Below, one piece after another: positions 40,301 through 47,401 of a DNA stretch of 47,401 bases; the stretch's first letter is position 1, and every line of letters begins with the position of its first letter. Source of the DNA: Chara braunii (taxonomy: Eukaryota > Streptophyta > Charophyceae > Charales > Characeae); the NCBI GenBank assembly GCA_003427395.1, contig BFEA01000191.1, forward strand, positions 1,845,604 through 1,893,004, in the 5' to 3' direction. The notes under the pieces were generated by a model. It was given only the letters and a program-made list of their open reading frames with translations. It did no database searches and was not told where the DNA came from. The position numbers were made by a program, and so were the translations under genes.

Positions 40301-42899
40301 AAGCGCTATGACCTCAAGAATTAGGGTGCTAAACCTCTTGCTATACGGGTTGTGCTGAGATATGAGAGAGGGGTACGCACAACGCTTTGATTCGAGGCCG
40401 TTGTAAGTTTATGATTGATTGACTCGTGATGAACCTTGTGTTTCGGATTGGATATTTGAATAGGTTTTGGGTTACTTGGATCCCTCCAGTGTGAGGGGTG
40501 CGATTACGACTTTTTATAGTTGTTTCTCTTTAGCTCTGACTAAGAACGCTATGATTTTCTTGGCAATACTGAACCACTGGGCCAGCTTGAGTTAAGATTG
40601 CTCGACTCTATGTGTATATACGTAATCCAATACTATATTGGTTTGCTTTGAGTTGGGGTATTATGCCCCTTAATATATATTAGGTTGTGAGTTTATCTAA
40701 AATTATTCCCATGCATATGACGATCACTATCACTCTCACATGTGTGGTTTTATCCTGATGTATGATGGTTTTTTGTGAGAGATATATGAGGAACATCTCA
40801 TGTATTGTGTATTTTGTGAGTAAAAATGAATGTGAACTGTCTACTCTTCAGTATACTCATGGGATCTGCCCACGGGCAGGTGACAGGGCCGTGTATAGGG
40901 AGAGGGAGTACAATTTGTTTTTGTGAGATTGTGAGAATCCTAAGGGAATTACGAGTCTTTGAGACTCGAATGCTTGTCATGCCAAATGTTTATTGTTGAG
41001 TTGTGACGAGGACCCATAAGTTGGTCTCTCAATTTGAGTTGTTTTATGGTAGAGGCGCCTTTTATGAGAAGGCAGTCCTTTGCTTGTTGGAAGACTCATC
41101 TTTCAGGAGGGAAGATGTTTTAATAAGAGGTCGTATGAAAGTTAATCCTAGAGAGAGAGGGATGGTTGGGAGACCTATTTAGTGAGACCTCCTTCATATG
41201 AAGGGTGATTAATAGATTTAATGGCATGGTAAGTTGGGTTTGAATGATGAAGTCTGACGAGAAAAAACATATTGTTGCTTGGTCATTGTTGGAAGTTCTT
41301 AAGAGGTCGCAAATGGGTTCATTCGGGAGATGTCATTGGGATGTGTGGCTTTCTTGCTCTGATCAAGTAGGGCAGTCACGGTCTTGTGAGTCTAGTGGTG
41401 ATTTTGTTTTGTGAACATGAAGAGGGTGCTATGTTTTTCTGTGTTGTCCCACAGGGGACTGGTAAATACCCTTTACGTGCGACCGACCTCTGCGTAGTCC
41501 CGCAGTAGACCTGTATTGTTGCGACACACCGTCCAGCCACTTGTGTTAATCTTGGGGCATTTATAAGAATACAAAACTAACGGTAAAGTTTAGCATCAAT
41601 AGGGCGCAACCCCTAGTGTTGGCTGCTGGTCGGCGTAACCTGAACAGCGGGCCTACGTCGTTCCAAGGGGGTAAAGACTTAAAGGGGTGTGGCCACCTAT
41701 GAGGGTTTTACTCCGGCGGACCGGCGTGGGATAGGAGTTGAGTCGAGTCTTTTTGAGTCCTGATTTAATGTTTATCAGGAGAGAGAGCCTATCGCGGCGC
41801 AACCTGCGAGAGCACTACCGCTGAACTAACAAACACGATGGACCGTAGATCTGGCACGATCACCTAGACTACGGTGGGCCAAGATGGAGACCTAGCCTCC
41901 CTGTACTAGACTGCAGGTGGTGCACTGAGGTGATATATATATATGTATATATTTGATTATGAGAATTGTTAGAAGAAGGCGAAAGTGCCTTCTAAAGGTC
42001 TCGGTTAGGGCCCGCGTCCTTGCTCAAAGTCCTGCTTGCAGGATAGAGACCAAGGACACTTAATGAGAAGCCGGCGGTTGTCTAGGACGAAGAGGAGAGG
42101 ACAGTTGAGAGGGGCCGCTGAGACTTATGCTGTAGTACATATGTCCAGTACACCTGCGTCTTAGTGTCAGGGCAATGGAGACCCAGGTTAGAACCCTGAT
42201 AGCATATAGTTATAAGGTCTTGGATTGTTGGAGGCCTCATCCCTGCGTCGATCGGCAAATTGGATTGGTTCCTTTCTCGTCAACATTTTGGGATTTGGAT
42301 GAATTTGTAGCTTTTCGATTCTGCGAAGCGACGGAGACGTCGCTTAATATGGTCCGCTAAGCTGTCGGTGCGAATACCCTTACAAGGGTATCCACCCTGG
42401 TTTTTGCAAGTGGCAGAAAATAAGTTTGGTTTAAAGATTAAGTATTCCGCGCGAAGCACGATTGTACTTGTGATGTACATTAACTGGTTGGTTGATTAGA
42501 GCAGAGAGTGTGTGGGCGCGCAGACTTAAGGCGCGCGTGATTTTTTTTTACCCTTGATGACTGAAGGGCCGGCGTGGGCGCCGACCGAATTTTTAATGTT
42601 TGATTGAACTAGGACTAAACAAATTGTTGTCGTTTGACTGGTGCACTTATCGGCGACTCGCGTGTACGTGCGGAGGATGACATCGACAACTGGGTGGTTC
42701 TGAAAGCGGCTCGGTAGGTCTGCACGTCGCACATTATCCGCTTATATAGGTGTCCGTCAGAGCTAGACTCAGCTTTTGGCCTAACGCTAATTGGTTACAG
42801 CGTCGGACTTTCATCGGGGAGACTTAGGAATTGAGGTCGAGCGACGATGACGCGGGGATATCAGTGTAGCGTGAAGGGATCGAGGGGTGAGGGCCCGGT
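37389..42899 (+). mobile_element. Retrotransposon interior without recognisable gag or pol
   Basis: 5.5 kb downstream of the primer site. The longest frame is 107 codons (39392-39715) and I see no protease, reverse transcriptase, RNase H or integrase motif in any frame. The element is either badly decayed or a non-autonomous derivative. The right limit is uncertain; block A (inverted) begins at 42900. Confidence 0.5.
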
Positions 42900-43315
42900 G
42901 GGGCTACCCCCCTTGGTTTTGCCGACGGCGGCATCAGGATGATGCTAGCATTTCCTTTCCCTCGTCCGATGTATTCTGACAATAAAAAAACTTCTAAATA
43001 TTTTATCATTCATTGTCGTATTTATTCTTTTGCATCGGCGTTCCTTTGGCTAAGACGCGGGGCTGGATTTAATGGCCGTCACGCTAGGAAAGGACCTTGA
43101 GTGCGTACCTCGTTTGGTGGGTCAGCGTGTCCTGAATGCCGACGAAGGTTCTCTACCACGCCGTTGCTGAGCCGGGTGCGGTCAGGGTTTGAGTTTGTAG
43201 TTGCACTCGAGGGGAAAGGGTCAATAATGTTGAATGTATATGACCCGCGCTTTTGGGCCCGATGAGGTCGCATAGGGGTGTGTTATATTTGTGGGATTGC
43301 CGGGAGTGCGATTAC
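42900..43315. repeat. Block A, inverted single copy
   Basis: Reverse complement of 29532-30266 without the 321-bp tandem duplication. It runs from GGGGCTACCCC to GAGTGCGATTACA. In the left copy the equivalent end touches an LTR start; here it is followed by 48 unrelated bases and then block L. Confidence 0.85.
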
Positions 43316-43363
43316 AGTCTGTTTCCGTGACTGCGTCAAGGCCACCATTTTATAATTACGGGG

Positions 43364-46300
43364 AACCCCGTAGCAGCCGCATCCGTGCCTCGAAGTCCCG
43401 AACGAGGAAGCATGGGGGAGTCGCACCCATTAGCAGGTGTGATACCTGCCACAACAGAGGCCAGCCGGTGGTAGCAGGGCCGGGCTCCGTTTATGGGCCA
43501 GTCACTAGGCTACCCGGTAGCATTGGAGCGAGCTTCATAGAGGGGCCACTCGCTGCTGTCCCCTCCGGCCCCCTTCCCCTATGAACGGCGGCGGTCTTTG
43601 CCTAGTGCCACTCAGGGGGGGTGCCAGGCGCAACGCTAGCAGCGACGCTATTATAGGGAGCGCTAGTAGGACTTTGGTAGTTGCGAAGTAGCTGCTGTCA
43701 GGCGCTGTGCGGAACAAAGACAGCAGAGAGAGGAATAGAGGAGTCAAGGAATGAGGACGAGCAGAGCGGACGGAGCAAAGTGCGAACGCAGTGAAAATAA
43801 AATAAAATAAAAATACGAATGAACCCGGACGCGGGTCGTGCCGGGTGCATTTGAAACGAAGAGGGAGATAGGCAGTGAGGAACACAGGCAGCACAGCGCC
43901 AGCGGGTGAAGGAGAAGGGGCTAGGCAAACCGAGAAGCGGATGAACGTGGACGTGAAAGGGTGTCGGGTGCGTGCGAAGGAAGTTGGGGATGGCGTGGGC
44001 AAGACGAAGATCGGGCGCAGCTAGTCTAGTGTAGTGCGCTCATTTCTCAGTGAAACTAAGCGGGACAAGAACCGAGAGCGGGGTTTTCGGGGTAGGCGAC
44101 CCCGAATCTCACGTTAGTTTAGTCCGAGAGTGAGTAGAATAGGCGGGAGAAAGAAAATGGGCGCGCCGGGAGATGGTGGGGAGATGGCCGAGGCGCAACA
44201 GAAAAAGGAAAACTCGCGCGACTCTTGTTAAGATCGGGCAAGGGAGGCGCTTAGATAGGGGTTCTTTGGTGGGGCGAATGCGTTGGTGTAGTTAAATTTG
44301 GAGTTAGTTGGGTAGAATGAGACTTAGATGGAAAAGGTCTGCGCGGAGATGGCGAAAGGGGGGGGATGCAACGAAGGTATGAAAACGTGAAGCCTGTCCG
44401 ATTCTTGATGAAATCGGGCAGGGAAAGATACGATTCTGGGGTTTTGACCCTGAGCGAGTGTGATGGAATGGTTAGTTTCGATGTTAGATGAGTAGAATAG
44501 TGAGTTAGTAAGAAACATACTGCGCGGAGCTATGCAAGACAAGTGAAGAAGGAAGACGGGAGTAACGAATATTCTCCTTGTTCCTCGATCAAAACGAATG
44601 AGGAAAGGAGCCGATTGAGAAGTTTTTGTTATTGCGAACACAGCGAAGTCACTAGAATAAAACTTGTGCCAAGGGTACGCCCTTGGCGGTGGGGCAAGCT
44701 GGAGTTGCGCCTGGTATTTTTGGTTCATGTACGATTGAACCTGGTCGTGATGATGGCAAGGTACCTCTACCTCTCTGGACAAGTGTGAGGGTGGGGGTAG
44801 ATAAAAACGAGGGTTATTGATAATGGTGAGCCCGTTAGTAGGATCTGTTTTGAAGGTTAGCAGTTAGTTTAATCACATAGCAAGGCTATGTCGTGGGTGA
44901 CCATGGAGAAAATGAGCATTGGTGAGAGTGAAATCTGACATTGCACTTGTCCCTAGGGAGGTCCTAGGTTGTATCTCGATGAAAGTTTCGTTCTAATTCT
45001 ACCTAGTGTCGACACTCGAAGAGTGTGGGAGTGGGCCGCCCCTTTGGCATCCATACACAGTTCTATCGGTCGGAGCCCGTCTTCTTTGCTCTACGGCGAG
45101 TTTATTCAAAATCTTGGTGATTTTCTCTAGCTTGAATGAAAAGACAGCCCGGTGAGACAAGGGCTGCGTGGACCCACCCGCATTTGGAGGGAGGATCCAT
45201 CCACATTCAAATAACCAACAAGTAGTAAGCGCTCCTCCTCATTACGAGCCCTGTTCTTGAGTTCTTAGTCGATAACTTCAGTCGGCGGTGGAGTACACTC
45301 AGTACAGTCGCCATCTTTGCAAGGCATTCACCATTACAGTGAATGATAAGCTGTGGAACCTGGCTGCTGGCCGGGTCAGGTATGGTAAGCAAATACAGGG
45401 TGAGGAAGGGCGGAGTCGTGAAAGGGAAGATAAGGATCGGAGGCATCCTTACCTGAACAAGCGAGGTATAGTGGTTCCCTACTACGAGCAGCAAGGGGGC
45501 AGGTTGCAAAGACTACAAGCCTGCCTGCTAGCCAGTACGTCGCTCGTCTCACTGGTCGGTGAAGTAGCAGGTTAGCTGTGAAAAGTGCAGACTTACCTGT
45601 GGTCAATGCTCTGCGAGTCACAAGCTACATGCGAACTGAGTCTTCGTTGAGATGATCGCGGCTATTGTCGAGTGGTTGTGGGGGCAAAGCTTGAAGGAAG
45701 GGCAAGAGAGGAGCCATGCATACCTACCTGGCCGCATCTGACGAAGTCCCGACGGAGGATGGGATTTGGCTTTGTGCCTTGGTTAGCAGCTAGCAGGGGC
45801 CGCCTGCGGGTTGCAGCTGTGCTTGCTGCCACACCCACGGCCGGGTTGATCCTGTCCGCAACCACTGCTCATTTGACAAATTGGGCCATGCAGGACTTAG
45901 TATGAATGTGCTGCGCAGTCAAACTGTGAATGGTTGCCGCTGGCTGCCCCACACTGTTGGGTGCTGCAGGCTGTGGCAAATGGCTGCAGTTCACTACTGC
46001 TGCATTTGTGGACTGTGTGCGGACTGTGGTTGTTGTTGAATGCAGCCGCTGCTATTCACCGCCACTGTGTACTGCTGCTTGCTGCTATAGACTGCTGAAA
46101 ACTGCCGCTGAGAACTGTTGTGGCTAATAGCCGCTACAGTAACTGTTATTGTTGGCCGCCGCTGGGTACCGCTGCTGCGTCTATGGACTGTGGGCGGGTT
46201 GCTACTGCTGGCAGCTGCTGCTGTTGCTGTTGATCGCCATTGGCAAATTGCTCTTGTGCCTGTTGGTCATGCTGCTGGTTGCTGCTGGCCGCATGATCTA

Positions 46301-47091
46301 TAGCTGCGTACTGTGCACAAACAGGCTGCCACTCCCGTTGATTGTGGACGAGCTGCTGTCCACTATTGATCGCTGTATGCGGTTGCACATTGTCGTCGAC
46401 TGTTGATTGACTGTTTCAGGCTGCTAGACGACAGCGATTGGGCTGAGAAGAAGTGTTGAGATTTGGGGAAGTGGTTAGGTAGGACGAGTAGGGGGTTAGT
46501 GCTGCGATTTGGGAGATCGTCAAGGGGTTGATTTCAACAATCGAGTTTATAAGAGGACCAAGCTGATATGTTGGTTGCCATTGCGGGGCTCTCAGACGAG
46601 TGAAGGTATCAAGGCCCTCTCCTGGGAGTTCAGTTGTCCCCTTCTTGTATCTCGAGAGTCTGAAACCCCTATCTTCTTCCTTTCTTGCTCTAAGTCAAAT
46701 CCTGATCTGAGAGGAAGGCGGCAGGCGGGATTAAGCCCGTAGGACCGCAGCAAGGCCTACGCGGGAGGTTACCCCACCGATTGCGGGAGCTCTGCTGGAA
46801 CTCAGGAGGAGTTCTGGAGGCAGGGAATCGTAAGGTAACTTTCCATCCCTCTCTATAAACCCAGATTATAGCCCCTATCCGTGTGGCCCATTGTATGTTT
46901 TGACTGAGTACACTGTGTGCGTCCTTACTTTGACTTTTCAGCTGACTTTCAAGACATAACCAGACTAAGTAAAATAATGTATGCGCAATGTCAGTCTCAG
47001 TTTCATTGTTTGACTGAAAGCAGATTGTGGGGTTGTATCTGGGGGAAGGACGGGAGAAAGGTTGTATTGTATGTTTGACTGGGTCAACCAA
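43364..47091. repeat. Block L, second copy of the 3.7-kb direct duplication
   Basis: Collinear with 30265-33971 from AACCCCGTAGCAGCC to GGGTCAACCAA. Homology stops at 47091, where a GC-rich element starts, so the original repeat may have extended into the hairpin region found after the first copy. The Cys-rich frame at 32614-33036 of the first copy is broken here by a TAG near 45790. Confidence 0.9.
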
Positions 47092-47094
47092 AGC

Positions 47095-47401
47095 AGGGTT
47101 GTCAAGCCCCGGCCCCGGGGCCCCGGCGGGGGTCTGGGGGTCCGGGGGCGGGCACCCCCANCCCCGGCTCCAGACCCCCCCCAAAAAAATAAATAAATAA
47201 ATAAAAAATCAAAAATCAAAAAATAAAAAATAAATAGTGGGGGGTGCACAGCGAGAGCGCGCACCACATGGGCTAAACCCCCAAAATGGGGTTTTATGCC
47301 CCACCCCGGATCCCCCCCCGGGGCCATACCCACCACTCTTGGGACTGGGGTAGCGGTTGGTGCGAGGCCGGGGGCGGGGTTGAGTGTTGGCGGGGGCGGG
47401 G
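47095..47401. mobile_element. GC-rich inserted element, truncated by window end; probably Mutator-like
   Basis: Begins AGGGTTGTCAAGCCCCGG, comparable to the terminus AGGGTCACCAGCCCG of the element at 19746-20480 read inward. It also shows the same layout of GC-rich inverted motifs followed by a C-run and an A-rich tract. It interrupts block L. One undetermined base lies at 47161. The second end is outside the window. Confidence 0.4.

Overview
The window looks like nuclear DNA of a land plant. The evidence is one complete spliced gene for cytosolic ribosomal protein L23 (uL14). It has five coding exons on the minus strand (9906-13367), GT-AG introns and a 140-residue product with plant-type sequence. 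I found no other gene I can defend. The remainder is repeats, degenerate transposable elements and non-coding sequence. I cannot name the species.

Layout. 1-9500: no recognisable gene. It holds short tandem duplications, a 36-37 bp minisatellite (3061-3328), a long hairpin with tRNA-promoter-like boxes (4469-4536) and a palindromic double G-box (5439-5466). 9500-13700: RPL23 and its probable promoter. 13700-16900: palindromic repeats built on AACGCATATGCGTT, plus a CT microsatellite carrying an assembly gap (N, 14849-14973). 16900-20500: very AT-rich DNA with five small non-autonomous Mutator-like elements, several with 9-bp target-site duplications. 20500-28300: AT-rich DNA with old, diverged LTR pieces and one 334-bp inverted-repeat element containing a tRNA-like sequence.

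28300-47401: a rearranged retroelement district. An LTR of 1345 bp (36024-37368, TG...CA) is followed two bases later by an 18-base primer binding site that matches the 3' end of plant tRNA-Asp. A second copy of this LTR lies inverted at 28301-29531. A 3.7-kb non-coding block occurs twice in direct orientation (30265-33971 and 43364-47091). A shorter block lies next to each copy in opposite orientations. Between them is a 0.7-kb stretch with six hairpins that share a loop sequence but have different, internally complementary stems, followed by a dimeric 124-bp minisatellite.

The RPL23 gene is the only cellular function readable here. I see no operon-like or pathway-like grouping. The hairpin family at 33975-34652 and the palindrome family at 1897-16522 are the signals least explained by ordinary features. 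All similarity statements come from reading the sequence by eye, without alignment software.
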